Assembly (NCBI GenBank): GCA_964372125.1
Contig: CAYJPL010000004.1
Coordinates: 26,396-90,395 of the forward strand
Length of the DNA: 64,000 nt
Direction: 5' to 3'
Source: Tannockella sp964372125
Lineage (GTDB): Bacteria; Bacillota_I; Bacilli_A; Erysipelotrichales; Coprobacillaceae
The translations under genes and the position numbers were made by a program. This document shows, one piece after another, positions 7,891-16,068 of this stretch (its first letter is position 1; each line of letters opens with the position of its first letter). The notes under the pieces were generated by a model, which saw nothing but the letters and a program-made list of their open reading frames with translations, searched no databases and had not been told where the DNA came from.

Positions 7891-9266
7891 TATAAATTTT
7901 CTAAATATTTTTTGTTTTTTAATACAACTTTTTCCATTGCAGTATATCCAGGTGCACCAATTGTAATACGTTTGTTAACACAAGTTTTTAATGAAATTGC
8001 ATCATAGATATCTTCTTTGAAAACAACTGATATTTCTTGTAGTTCCTGTAGGGATAATTCTTCGATGTTTGCTTGTTTATCAATAGCATAGAGTACTAAT
8101 TTCCCAATTATTTCATGCGCATCTCTAAAAGCTACACCATTTTTTACTAAGTAATCTGCAGCATCAGTTGCATTTGAATATCCTTTTAACGCACTTTTTT
8201 CCATAACATCTTTATTGAAGGTAATTGTAGCCAGCATATCACTTGCAAGTTGAATACAAGATTTAGTAGTATCGAGAGCATCAAAGAATCCTTCTTTATC
8301 TTCTTGCATATCTTTATTATAGGCAAGCGGCAATGCTTTCATAGTAGTAAGTAATCCAATTAATGATCCGTAAACTCGTCCAGTTTTACCACGAATTAAT
8401 TCTGCAATATCAGGATTTTTCTTTTGTGGCATAATTGAACTTCCAGTAGCAAATGTATCATCTAAATCTATAAATTTATATTCATCACTATTCCAGATAA
8501 TAATCTCCTCACTTAATCTTGATAAATGCATCATCATTGTAGACATTGCAGATAATAATTCGATTAAGTAATCACGATCGCTTACACCATCCATGCTGTT
8601 ATTACATGGTTTATCAAACCCAAGTAACTCGCTTACTAAATCACGATCAAGCGGGTAAGTAGTACCAGCCATTGCACCACTTCCAAGTGGACAAACATTC
8701 ATACGGTTATAAATATCAACTAGCCTTGAATAATCACGTGTGAACATTTCAAAGTATGCACCCATATGATGACTTAGAGTAACTGGTTGTGCTTTTTGTA
8801 GATGGGTAAATCCTGGCATATATGTTTCAAGATTATTTTCCATAATTGTATTTATTACAATTAAAAGTTCTTTAATTTTTATTTTTAATTCATCAATCTC
8901 ATTTCTTGTATATAATCGCATATCTAATGCAACTTGGTCATTACGACTTCTTCCGGTATGTATTTTTTTAGCTACGTCGCCAATACGTGAAATAAGTGTT
9001 GCTTCTACAAAACTATGAATATCCTCATAGCTAGTATCAATTACTGTATTTCCAGATTCGATATCACTAAGTAGTTGTTTTAAACCAGCCACAATAGCGT
9101 TTCCTTCATCATTAGTAATAATATTTTGCGCTGCTAGCATCGTAACATGTCCAATACTACCTTGTATGTCAAATTTGTAAAATCTTTGGTCATAAGTAAT
9201 AGAGGCATTAAAGTCATGAACTAATTCATTTGTAGGTTTATTAAATCTTCCACCCCAAAGTTTCAT
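7890..9266 (-). CDS. argH: Argininosuccinate lyase
   Basis: Splits argininosuccinate to arginine and fumarate, the last step of arginine synthesis. The 458-residue protein shows TGRSRNDQ (104-111), the histidine segment PGFTHLQKAQP (151-161) and the fumarase/lyase superfamily signature GSSIMPQKKNPD (275-286) containing the catalytic serine. The ATG at 9266 is chosen because AAGGAG lies nine bases upstream; the longer frame from 9299 would begin inside the argG-argH hairpin. It is the second gene of a minus-strand argG-argH operon. Confidence 0.96.
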   Translation of the reverse strand: MKLWGGRFNKPTNELVHDFNASITYDQRFYKFDIQGSIGHVTMLAAQNIITNDEGNAIVAGLKQLLSDIESGNTVIDTSYEDIHSFVEATLISRIGDVAKKIHTGRSRNDQVALDMRLYTRNEIDELKIKIKELLIVINTIMENNLETYMPGFTHLQKAQPVTLSHHMGAYFEMFTRDYSRLVDIYNRMNVCPLGSGAMAGTTYPLDRDLVSELLGFDKPCNNSMDGVSDRDYLIELLSAMSTMMMHLSRLSEEIIIWNSDEYKFIDLDDTFATGSSIMPQKKNPDIAELIRGKTGRVYGSLIGLLTTMKALPLAYNKDMQEDKEGFFDALDTTKSCIQLASDMLATITFNKDVMEKSALKGYSNATDAADYLVKNGVAFRDAHEIIGKLVLYAIDKQANIEELSLQELQEISVVFKEDIYDAISLKTCVNKRITIGAPGYTAMEKVVLKNKKYLENL

Positions 9267-9294
9267 ATATAAATCTCCTTTTTCATTAATGAAT

Positions 9295-9313
9295 AACACC
9301 CTGAAAGGGTGTT
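9295..9313 (-). other. Intercistronic hairpin between argG and argH
   Basis: AACACCC-TTTCA-GGGTGTT, seven base pairs, starts just after the argG stop. There is no U run behind it, so it looks like an mRNA stability or processing element and not a terminator. Confidence 0.5.
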
Positions 9314-9317
9314 ATAA

Positions 9318-10526
9318 TTATTTATTGTTTAGTTTAAGGGCACGAACTTTTGTAGATAATCCATATAATGTTATAAAACCATCAGCATCTTTATGGTCAT
9401 ATAATTCACCAGTTGTAAAACTTGCGATATCTTCATCATATAATGTATATGGAGAAGTTGTTCCTTCTTTAATAATATTCCCTTTATAAATTTTGAATTT
9501 TGTAATTCCAGTAACGTGTTCTTGTGTTTTAGTAACAAATGAACTTAAGGCCTCACGTAATGGTGAAAACCACTTACCAGCATATGTTAATTCTGCGAAT
9601 TCAATTGATACCATACGTTTGTATTTTAATGTCTCACGATCTAAAACTAACTCTTCTAATTGACGATGTGCTTCCATTAAGATTGTTCCACCAGGTGTTT
9701 CATAAACACCACGTGATTTCATACCAACAACTCTATTTTCTACAATATCAACGATTCCAATTCCGTGTTGACCACCATAGATATTTAATTTATCTAAAAT
9801 CTCTCTTGCAGTCATTTTTTGCCCATTTAAAGCTACTGGAACACCTTGATCCCATGCAAGTTCTAAACTCATACCTTCATCAGGTGCATTTTCAACTGAA
9901 GTAGATAAAACTAATAAATGATTGTAATCTGGTGCAAGTGCAGGGTTTTCTAATTCTAATCCTTCGTGTGAAATATGCCATATATTACGATCACGTGAAT
10001 ATGATGTAGTAACATCAAACGGTAAATCAATACCACGTTCACTACAGTAATCCATTGCATCTTCACGAGAGTTAATATCCCATTTATTATCTCTCCATGG
10101 GGCAATTATTTTTAAATCTGGAGCTAAGGCTTTAATCCCAAGTTCAAAACGAATTTGGTCATTTCCTTTACCAGTTGCACCATGACAAATTGCAGTAGCA
10201 TTTTCTTTTCTTGCGATATCTACAAGTATTTTTGCGATTAGAGGACGTGCAGTAGCCGTACCAAGTAAGTACTTATATTCATAAGTAGCATCTGCTTGGA
10301 TTGTTGGGATAATATATTCATCAACATACTGATCTACAACGTCTTCTACATACAATCTAGTTGCACCCGAAGTTTCAACACGTTCTGGTAAATCATGTAC
10401 TTCTTCTTGTTGTCCAACATCAACACAACAACAAATAACTTCATAATCATAATTTTCCTTTAACCAAGGAATTATCGTAGTGGTATCTAATCCACCCGAA
10501 TAGGCTAATATAACTTTTTCTTTCAT
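9318..10526 (-). CDS. argG: Argininosuccinate synthase
   Basis: Joins citrulline and aspartate with ATP to form argininosuccinate. The 402-residue protein begins with the PP-loop LAYSGGLDTTTIIPWL, contains the citrulline/aspartate-binding segment HGATGKGNDQIRFE (about 118-131), and ends normally. It leads the argG-argH operon and is divergent from the T-box-controlled argC operon; about 190 bp separate the two starts. I see no T-box in front of argG itself. Confidence 0.97.
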   Translation of the reverse strand: MKEKVILAYSGGLDTTTIIPWLKENYDYEVICCCVDVGQQEEVHDLPERVETSGATRLYVEDVVDQYVDEYIIPTIQADATYEYKYLLGTATARPLIAKILVDIARKENATAICHGATGKGNDQIRFELGIKALAPDLKIIAPWRDNKWDINSREDAMDYCSERGIDLPFDVTTSYSRDRNIWHISHEGLELENPALAPDYNHLLVLSTSVENAPDEGMSLELAWDQGVPVALNGQKMTAREILDKLNIYGGQHGIGIVDIVENRVVGMKSRGVYETPGGTILMEAHRQLEELVLDRETLKYKRMVSIEFAELTYAGKWFSPLREALSSFVTKTQEHVTGITKFKIYKGNIIKEGTTSPYTLYDEDIASFTTGELYDHKDADGFITLYGLSTKVRALKLNNK

Positions 10527-10613
10527 ATAACACTCTCCATCTATTCTTAAAATTATTATTATAATATCTAAATAAAACTAAAAAAGCAATGATAATTTAT
10601 TATTATTTTAATC

Positions 10614-10627
10614 ATTATTTAAATAAT
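10614..10627. repeat. 14-bp palindrome between argG and the argC promoter
   Basis: ATTATTT/AAATAAT, a perfect AT-only palindrome in the divergent control region. It may be an operator or may simply reflect the high AT content. Confidence 0.25.
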
Positions 10628-10681
10628 ATCACTATAAACATAAATGAATTTGTAAATATTTAGATAAAATATAAAAATATA

Positions 10682-10709
10682 TTGACATTATTTTGATACA
10701 TATTATAAT
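10682..10709 (+). promoter_or_regulatory. Consensus promoter of the argC operon
   Basis: TTGACA (10682-10687), 16-bp spacer, TATAAT (10704-10709). This is the best match to the housekeeping consensus in the window, as expected where control is by attenuation after initiation. Confidence 0.85.
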
Positions 10710-10720
10710 TTAATAAACTT

Positions 10721-10939
10721 GATGACTAAAAGAGTATTTTATATTGTCGGTATAGCGAGCTAATGATGGTGGAAGATTAGCCTTTATATATAAAAGAAGC
10801 GCATTTAGGAAAGGGAAGTGGGAAACTAGTATCACTTCTGGGTTATCGCCCTTATCGATAGAGAGGACATATAGAAAATATGTGTCAACTAGAGTGGTAC
10901 CGCGGATTATTTCGTCTCTTTTATAAGAGGCGTTTTTTT
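10721..10939 (+). promoter_or_regulatory. T-box riboswitch, probably arginine-specific
   Basis: The conserved T-box sequence AGAGTGGTACCGCGG lies at 10891-10905, followed by a terminator: CGTCTCTT/AAGAGGCG (10913-10932) and seven T residues. The T-box can pair with the 5' arm region to form the antiterminator. In Stem I, CUAAA pairs with UUUAG and UUUUAUAU with AUAUAAAA; the 5' side of the specifier loop is AGAGUA and the 3' side GAAGCGCA. Reading the specifier as the triplet before the conserved purine gives CGC (Arg), which fits the downstream argCJB genes. GCG (Ala) is the only near alternative. Uncharged tRNA-Arg would permit transcription. Confidence 0.93.
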
Positions 10940-10960
10940 ATTATAAGGAGGGGTTTATAA

Positions 10961-11998
10961 ATGATTAAAGTAGGGATTTTTGGTGCAACTGGATACGGTG
11001 GGTGTGAATTAGTGCGATTTTTATTAAATCATCCAAATGTAGAAATAAAATGGGTGTCGTCTAGAACGTATGCTAGTCAAGAGTATAGTAGTGTTTATAA
11101 AAACTATTTTACAATTCTTGATCAAAAATGTGTTGATGAAGATTTAGAGAAACACATTGATAATGTGGATGTTATTTTCTTTGCAACACCACAGGGAGTT
11201 TGTGCTAGCCATATTTCAAAAGAAATACTTCAAAAAGTTAAAGTTATAGATTTAAGTGCAGATTTTCGATTGTCTAGTAAAGAAGTATATGAATATTGGT
11301 ATGGTATTGAGCATCCAACACATGACTTAGTAAATTATGCAACCTACGGATTATCTGAAATATATCGTGATCAAATTAAAGATTCATCACTTGTTGCAAA
11401 CCCGGGTTGTTACACAACGTGTGCAATTACATCATTATATCCACTAGTAAAAGCCGGATTAATTGATGCTAGCACAATCATAGTTGATGGGAAAAGTGGT
11501 GTTACCGGTGCTGGTAGAAGTGCAAAAGTTGATAACCTTTATTGTGAGGTAAATGAATCAATAAAAGCATACGGCGTTACAAATCATCGACATACACCAG
11601 AAATTGAAGAACAATTATCATCAGTCTTAGATACACAAATTATGATTAACTTTACACCACACTTAGTTCCTATGAATCGAGGAATCATTACTACAAGTTA
11701 CGCAGCACTTAAACCAAATGTAACGAATGGTGATATTGATTTAGCATATAAAATGTTTGAAAATGATCCATTTGTTCGTGTCTTAAAAAAAGGCGTACTT
11801 CCAGAAACAAGAAATGTAAAAGGAAGTAATTATATAGATATCAATTATGTAATTGATAATCGTACAAACCGCATTGTGGTACTAAGTTGTTTAGATAATT
11901 TAGTAAAAGGCGCAGCAGGCCAAGCAATTCAAAACATGAATATAATGTTTGGTATTGAAGAAACAAAAGGATTGGAACTTGTTCCAGTTGTATTATAA
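10961..11998 (+). CDS. argC: N-acetyl-gamma-glutamyl-phosphate reductase
   Basis: NADPH-dependent reduction of N-acetylglutamyl phosphate to the semialdehyde. The 345-residue protein opens with the nucleotide-binding motif GATGYGGCELVRF; the catalytic cysteine is C150 in NPGCYTTC, and the histidine segment NHRHTPEIEEQ is present. It is the first gene behind the T-box leader, with AAGGAGG before its ATG. Confidence 0.97.
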   Translation: MIKVGIFGATGYGGCELVRFLLNHPNVEIKWVSSRTYASQEYSSVYKNYFTILDQKCVDEDLEKHIDNVDVIFFATPQGVCASHISKEILQKVKVIDLSADFRLSSKEVYEYWYGIEHPTHDLVNYATYGLSEIYRDQIKDSSLVANPGCYTTCAITSLYPLVKAGLIDASTIIVDGKSGVTGAGRSAKVDNLYCEVNESIKAYGVTNHRHTPEIEEQLSSVLDTQIMINFTPHLVPMNRGIITTSYAALKPNVTNGDIDLAYKMFENDPFVRVLKKGVLPETRNVKGSNYIDINYVIDNRTNRIVVLSCLDNLVKGAAGQAIQNMNIMFGIEETKGLELVPVVL

Positions 11999-12007
11999 GG
12001 GGGATAT

Positions 12008-13231
12008 ATGGAAATAATTAAGGATGGAAGTATTACAACACCAATAGGATTTTATGGTGCTGGTGATAACATTGGAATAAAAAAAATAAAGAAAGACCTA
12101 GCGATTATATATTCTGACTGTGACGCTGTAGTTGCTGGTACTTTTACTACAAATGTTGTAAAAGCAGCACCTGTTACCTACGATCAACATATAGTTGATA
12201 ACTACGAAACTGTTCGTGCGATCGCTATTAATAGTGGTGTTGCAAATGCATGTACTGGTAATTTAGGAGAACAAAACAACTTAGAATTTGCGAAAATAGT
12301 TGCTAAAAAACTATCAATCAAACAAACTGAAGTACTAATTTGTTCAACTGGTGTCATTGGAAAACAATTACCGATGGAATGCTTTGATACGGGTGTAAAA
12401 AAAGTAGTTGATCAACTAAAGAATACAAGCGATGCTGGCATTGATGTCGCAAATGCAATATTAACAACAGATACTAGTTCAAAACATATAGCAGTAAAAA
12501 TCGATATCGGTGGAAAAGATGTACTAATCGGTGGCTGTACTAAAGGTTCAGGGATGATTCATCCAAACATGGCAACGATGCTTGGATTTATTACATCTGA
12601 TATCAATATTAGTCAAGATATGCTTAAAAAAGCTTTGAAAGATACAGTTGATACATCATTTAATATGATATCTGTAGACCGTGATACTTCAACAAATGAT
12701 ACTGTACTAATGATGGCAAGTAAAAAAGCAAATAATCCAATAATCGACTGTGAGGGTCATGAATATAATAAATTTGTCGATGCATTATGCTACGTTAATA
12801 CATTTCTTGCAAAGAAAATTGCTGAAGATGGTGAAGGTGCAACTAAGCTCCTTGAAGTACAAGTACATAACGCAGATAACATTGAAGATGCAAGAAAAAT
12901 CGCAAAAAGCGTTGTTACATCACCTTTAGTAAAAACTGCAGTATATGGTAATGATGCAAACTGGGGAAGAATATTATGTGCTATGGGTTATTCTTCTGTA
13001 TTATTTGATCCAAATAAAGTTAAACTTACTATTGAAAGCGAACATGGTAGTATTGATATCGTAGAAAATGGAATGGCATTAGAATATAGTGAAGAAGTGG
13101 CTACAAAAATATTATCTGGTAAATATGTAAAAGCTATTATTAATATTTATTCAGGAAACAAAAGCGCAACTGCTTGGGGTTGTGACTTATCATATGATTA
13201 CATTAAAATAAACGCGGACTATCGTTCATAA
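12008..13231 (+). CDS. argJ: Bifunctional ornithine acetyltransferase / N-acetylglutamate synthase
   Basis: Recycles the acetyl group from N-acetylornithine to glutamate, so the pathway is of the cyclic type. The 407-residue precursor has the self-cleavage site KGSGMIHPNMATML; cleavage between A189 and T190 would free the catalytic threonine and give alpha and beta chains. Whether it also makes N-acetylglutamate from acetyl-CoA (bifunctional) or only transfers (monofunctional) cannot be decided by eye; no separate argA is in the window. It is nine bases after argC and overlaps argB by TAATG. Confidence 0.96.
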   Translation: MEIIKDGSITTPIGFYGAGDNIGIKKIKKDLAIIYSDCDAVVAGTFTTNVVKAAPVTYDQHIVDNYETVRAIAINSGVANACTGNLGEQNNLEFAKIVAKKLSIKQTEVLICSTGVIGKQLPMECFDTGVKKVVDQLKNTSDAGIDVANAILTTDTSSKHIAVKIDIGGKDVLIGGCTKGSGMIHPNMATMLGFITSDINISQDMLKKALKDTVDTSFNMISVDRDTSTNDTVLMMASKKANNPIIDCEGHEYNKFVDALCYVNTFLAKKIAEDGEGATKLLEVQVHNADNIEDARKIAKSVVTSPLVKTAVYGNDANWGRILCAMGYSSVLFDPNKVKLTIESEHGSIDIVENGMALEYSEEVATKILSGKYVKAIINIYSGNKSATAWGCDLSYDYIKINADYRS

Positions 13232-14100
13232 TGTATACTAAAGAAATAAATAAAGCCCAAGTATTAGTAGATGCATTAAGCTATATTCATAAATTCCAAG
13301 GAGATATCGTTGTTATTAAGTATGGTGGAAGTGCCATGACAAATGAAGTAATAAAGCACAGTGTTTTAAAAGATATAGCAGTTTTAAAATCAGTTGGTAT
13401 GAGACCAGTAATTGTTCACGGTGGTGGTAAAGATATTAACACATGGTTAGAAAAAGTTGAAATTGCACCGAACTTCAAAAATGGATTACGCGTTACCGAT
13501 GCAAAGACATTAGAAGTAGCTGAAATGGTTTTATCTGGAAAAGTAAATAAAGGATTAGTTGCTCAAATGGAACAAATTGGTACTCATGCTGTTGGATTGT
13601 CAGGAAAAGATGGTAATATGATTACTGTTAAAAAGAGTCAACCAAATGGTGATGATATCGGTTTTGTTGGCGAAATCGAATCAATTGATGACGATTTAAT
13701 ATTAACACTTTTAGACAAAGGTTATACTCCTGTTATATCAACAATCGGCTTAGACAAAAAATACAATGCTTATAATATAAATGCAGATGATGTTGCCACT
13801 GCAATCGCAAGAAAATTAAAAGCAAAAAAACTGGTTTTCTTAACAGATATCGAAGGAGTACTAGAAGATCCAAGTAACCCAAGTACTTTAATTACATCAA
13901 TTACACCATCAATTGCTAAAAACTTACTTGAAAGTGGTATAATTAGTGGTGGAATGATACCAAAAATTAACAATTGTTTAGATGCAGTTGCTAATGGGGT
14001 AGGTAGAGTGCATATATTAGATGGTAGACTAGAACATAGTATTCTAATAGAAATCTTTACTACTAGTGGTATAGGTACAGTAATACATCAAGGTAAATAA
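13231..14100 (+). CDS. argB: Acetylglutamate kinase
   Basis: Phosphorylates N-acetylglutamate, normally the arginine-feedback step. The 289-residue amino acid kinase fold shows VIKYGGSAM near the N-terminus, VHGGGKDINTWL, and the C-terminal ATP-site segment GGMIPKINNCLDAV. Its start overlaps the argJ stop by one base. argD, which commonly follows, is missing here and instead lies in the dap cluster at 17196. Confidence 0.96.
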   Translation: MYTKEINKAQVLVDALSYIHKFQGDIVVIKYGGSAMTNEVIKHSVLKDIAVLKSVGMRPVIVHGGGKDINTWLEKVEIAPNFKNGLRVTDAKTLEVAEMVLSGKVNKGLVAQMEQIGTHAVGLSGKDGNMITVKKSQPNGDDIGFVGEIESIDDDLILTLLDKGYTPVISTIGLDKKYNAYNINADDVATAIARKLKAKKLVFLTDIEGVLEDPSNPSTLITSITPSIAKNLLESGIISGGMIPKINNCLDAVANGVGRVHILDGRLEHSILIEIFTTSGIGTVIHQGK

Positions 14101-14106
14101 AGGAAA

Positions 14107-14361
14107 TTATGTAGAAGCTATTGAAATGATTGTAGAACGTCGAAGTGTTCGTAAATAGAAGTCATAAATTGTAAATATTGAGGATATTAATAAAATCATG
14201 GGTTAATTTTCAAATCACAAAGTTTACTTTTGTAGTAGCGTGGAAATTATAATAAAATTGCTAAGAATGGAATTGCTGCAATTATTACTTATGGATATCC
14301 CGATGAAGTAGTTTCTAAAACACCAAGAAAATCGATTGAAAAAATTACAAGATTTATATAA
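14107..14361 (+). pseudogene. Remnant of a nitroreductase-family gene
   Basis: The fragment YVEAIEMIVERRSVRK ends at a TAG (14158); a second frame then gives VNIEDINKIMG; a third gives a C-terminus NGIAAIITYGYPDEVVS followed by KTPRKSIEK and a stop at 14361. These match in order the FMN-binding N-terminus (RRSxRKF), the EDINKIL helix, and the IGYP...PRK tail of nitroreductases. At about 250 bp, some two thirds of the gene is gone, with frame breaks, so it is a decayed leftover. No intact copy is in the window. Confidence 0.7.
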
Positions 14362-14385
14362 AGAACTCATTAAGAGTTCTTTATA
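14361..14385 (+). terminator. Probable terminator downstream of argB and the nitroreductase remnant
   Basis: AAGAACTC-ATTAA-GAGTTCTT (14361-14381); the following T content is modest. Confidence 0.6.
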
Positions 14386-14427
14386 TATAATAATGTATAA
14401 AGTATTTATATATTTATCTTAATTAAA

Positions 14428-14456
14428 TTGAAAAAATACTTTTAATTTGGTAAAAT
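14428..14456 (+). promoter_or_regulatory. Promoter of the dapF operon
   Basis: TTGAAA (14428-14433), 17-bp spacer, TAAAAT (14451-14456), with TGG directly before the -10. Confidence 0.75.
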
Positions 14457-14480
14457 CTTATCAATAAAAAGGAGTGTAAT

Positions 14481-15317
14481 ATGGAGATTAAATTTACGAA
14501 AATGGAGGGGTTGGGTAACGATTACGTATATTTTGATGGCATTAATCAAGATATACCATTGGATCCAACATTTATCAGTAAAGTTAGTAATCGCCACATT
14601 GGTGTTGGAAGCGATGGAATTATTGTCATCTTAAAATCTGATATATATGATTTCAAGATGAGAATGTTTAATGCTGACGGTAGCGAAGCAATGATGTGTG
14701 GCAATGGGGTACGTTGTTTTGCGAAATTCTGTTATGACCATAAGTTAACGCAAAATAAAATTATTAATGTTGAAACTAAAGCGGGTCTTCGTGTTGTGGA
14801 ATTATTGTTTGATGGAAGTGAAGTAATCGGCGCTACTGTAGATATGCAAGAACCAATCTTTGAAACAAAAGAAATTCCATGTATATATAAGTCAGATACA
14901 GTAATTGATCAAACCATAACAGTAGGTGGAAAAAATTACAATATCACTGCACTTTCAATGGGAAATCCACACGCTGTAACTTTTGTGGATACATTAGAAT
15001 TTGATATAGAAGCAATTGGACCATTATTTGAAAATCATCCAATGTTTCCAAACTCAGTAAATACAGAGTTTGTTCAAGTAATTAATGATTCATACGTGAA
15101 AATGCGAGTTTGGGAACGTGGTTCTGGAGAAACTCAGGCATGTGGTACTGGTGCATGTGCTGTAATGGTAGCATGTCACGCGCTGGGTTATTGTAAAAAT
15201 AAGGTGACTGTAAATTTACTTGGTGGTGATTTAATCATAGAGTATCGTGGTAATAATATATTCATGACTGGACCTGCTAAAAATTCATTTGAAGGAATAC
15301 TAAATTATACAAAATAG
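14481..15317 (+). CDS. dapF: Diaminopimelate epimerase
   Basis: Converts L,L-DAP to meso-DAP for lysine and peptidoglycan. The 278-residue protein has both catalytic cysteines in their motifs: C73 in MMCGNGVRC and C221 in GETQACGTGACA. It opens a four-gene operon of DAP synthesis. dapA, dapB and lysA are not in the window. Confidence 0.96.
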   Translation: MEIKFTKMEGLGNDYVYFDGINQDIPLDPTFISKVSNRHIGVGSDGIIVILKSDIYDFKMRMFNADGSEAMMCGNGVRCFAKFCYDHKLTQNKIINVETKAGLRVVELLFDGSEVIGATVDMQEPIFETKEIPCIYKSDTVIDQTITVGGKNYNITALSMGNPHAVTFVDTLEFDIEAIGPLFENHPMFPNSVNTEFVQVINDSYVKMRVWERGSGETQACGTGACAVMVACHALGYCKNKVTVNLLGGDLIIEYRGNNIFMTGPAKNSFEGILNYTK

Positions 15318-15325
15318 AGGAGAAA

Positions 15326-15341
15326 CTACATATAGATGTAG
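15326..15341 (+). promoter_or_regulatory. dapH: Hairpin between ribosome binding site and start of dapH
   Basis: The only Shine-Dalgarno-like sequence (GAGGAG, ending 15322) is 31 bases from the ATG. CTACAT-ATAG-ATGTAG folds between them and would shorten the effective spacing to about 15 bases. An in-frame TAG at 15339-15341 rules out an earlier start. Confidence 0.5.
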
Positions 15342-15353
15342 TGTGTAAAAAAT

Positions 15354-16058
15354 ATGTTACAAGATGCAATGGAAATTATTAAATATATTGGTGAAGCTAC
15401 TAAAAAAACACCAGTAAAAGTTTATGTGAATGGTGTCAACTTACCATCAGATGGTAAATGCCAAGTTTTCGGAACAAGTGATAGTCGTGTTTTAATCGGT
15501 GATATTCAAGATGTAGAAAACTACCTAACAACAAACAATGAAAACATTACTGATTCACACATTGAATATGATCGTCGTAATAGTGCTATTCCACTATTAG
15601 ACACAACAAAAATCAATGCTCGTATTGAACCAGGTACATTTATTCGTGATCAAGTACACATTGGAGACAATGCTGTAATTATGATGGGAGCTGTTATTAA
15701 CATTGGTGCTAGTATCGGTGATGGAACTATGATTGATATGGGTGTAGTTATGGGCGGTAGAGCCACTGTTGGAAATCGTTGCCATATTGGTGCTGGTGCT
15801 GTTTTAGCTGGTGTTATTGAACCACCAAGTGCATCACCAGTAATCGTGGAAGACGATGTAGTTATCGGTGCAAATGCAGTTGTTATTGAAGGTGTTCGTA
15901 TCGGAAAAGGTGCAGTAGTTGGTGCTGGATCAATCGTTACTCAAGATGTTCCTGCAGGGGCAGTAGTTGTAGGAAATCCTGCTAGAATAGTGAAGGATCA
16001 AAAAGATTCTCAGACAGAAGATAAAACACAATTAATGGATGATTTACGTAAACTATAG
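15354..16058 (+). CDS. dapH: Tetrahydrodipicolinate N-acetyltransferase
   Basis: First step of the acetylase branch of DAP synthesis, using acetyl-CoA. The 234-residue protein has an N-terminal alpha/beta domain (KKTPVKVYVNG) and a left-handed beta-helix of hexapeptide repeats (from about residue 90; for example GDNAVIMMGAVINIGASIGD), as in Bacillus DapH. The hexapeptide part is followed by a short charged tail. Together with the following deacetylase this fixes the acetylated, not the succinylated or dehydrogenase, route. Confidence 0.95.
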   Translation: MLQDAMEIIKYIGEATKKTPVKVYVNGVNLPSDGKCQVFGTSDSRVLIGDIQDVENYLTTNNENITDSHIEYDRRNSAIPLLDTTKINARIEPGTFIRDQVHIGDNAVIMMGAVINIGASIGDGTMIDMGVVMGGRATVGNRCHIGAGAVLAGVIEPPSASPVIVEDDVVIGANAVVIEGVRIGKGAVVGAGSIVTQDVPAGAVVVGNPARIVKDQKDSQTEDKTQLMDDLRKL

Positions 16059-16068
16059 GAGCAATAAT

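Noticed and set aside
9295..9313. Terminator between argG and argH
   Set aside because: The hairpin has no U run and the two genes form a standard operon; listed as an intercistronic hairpin.
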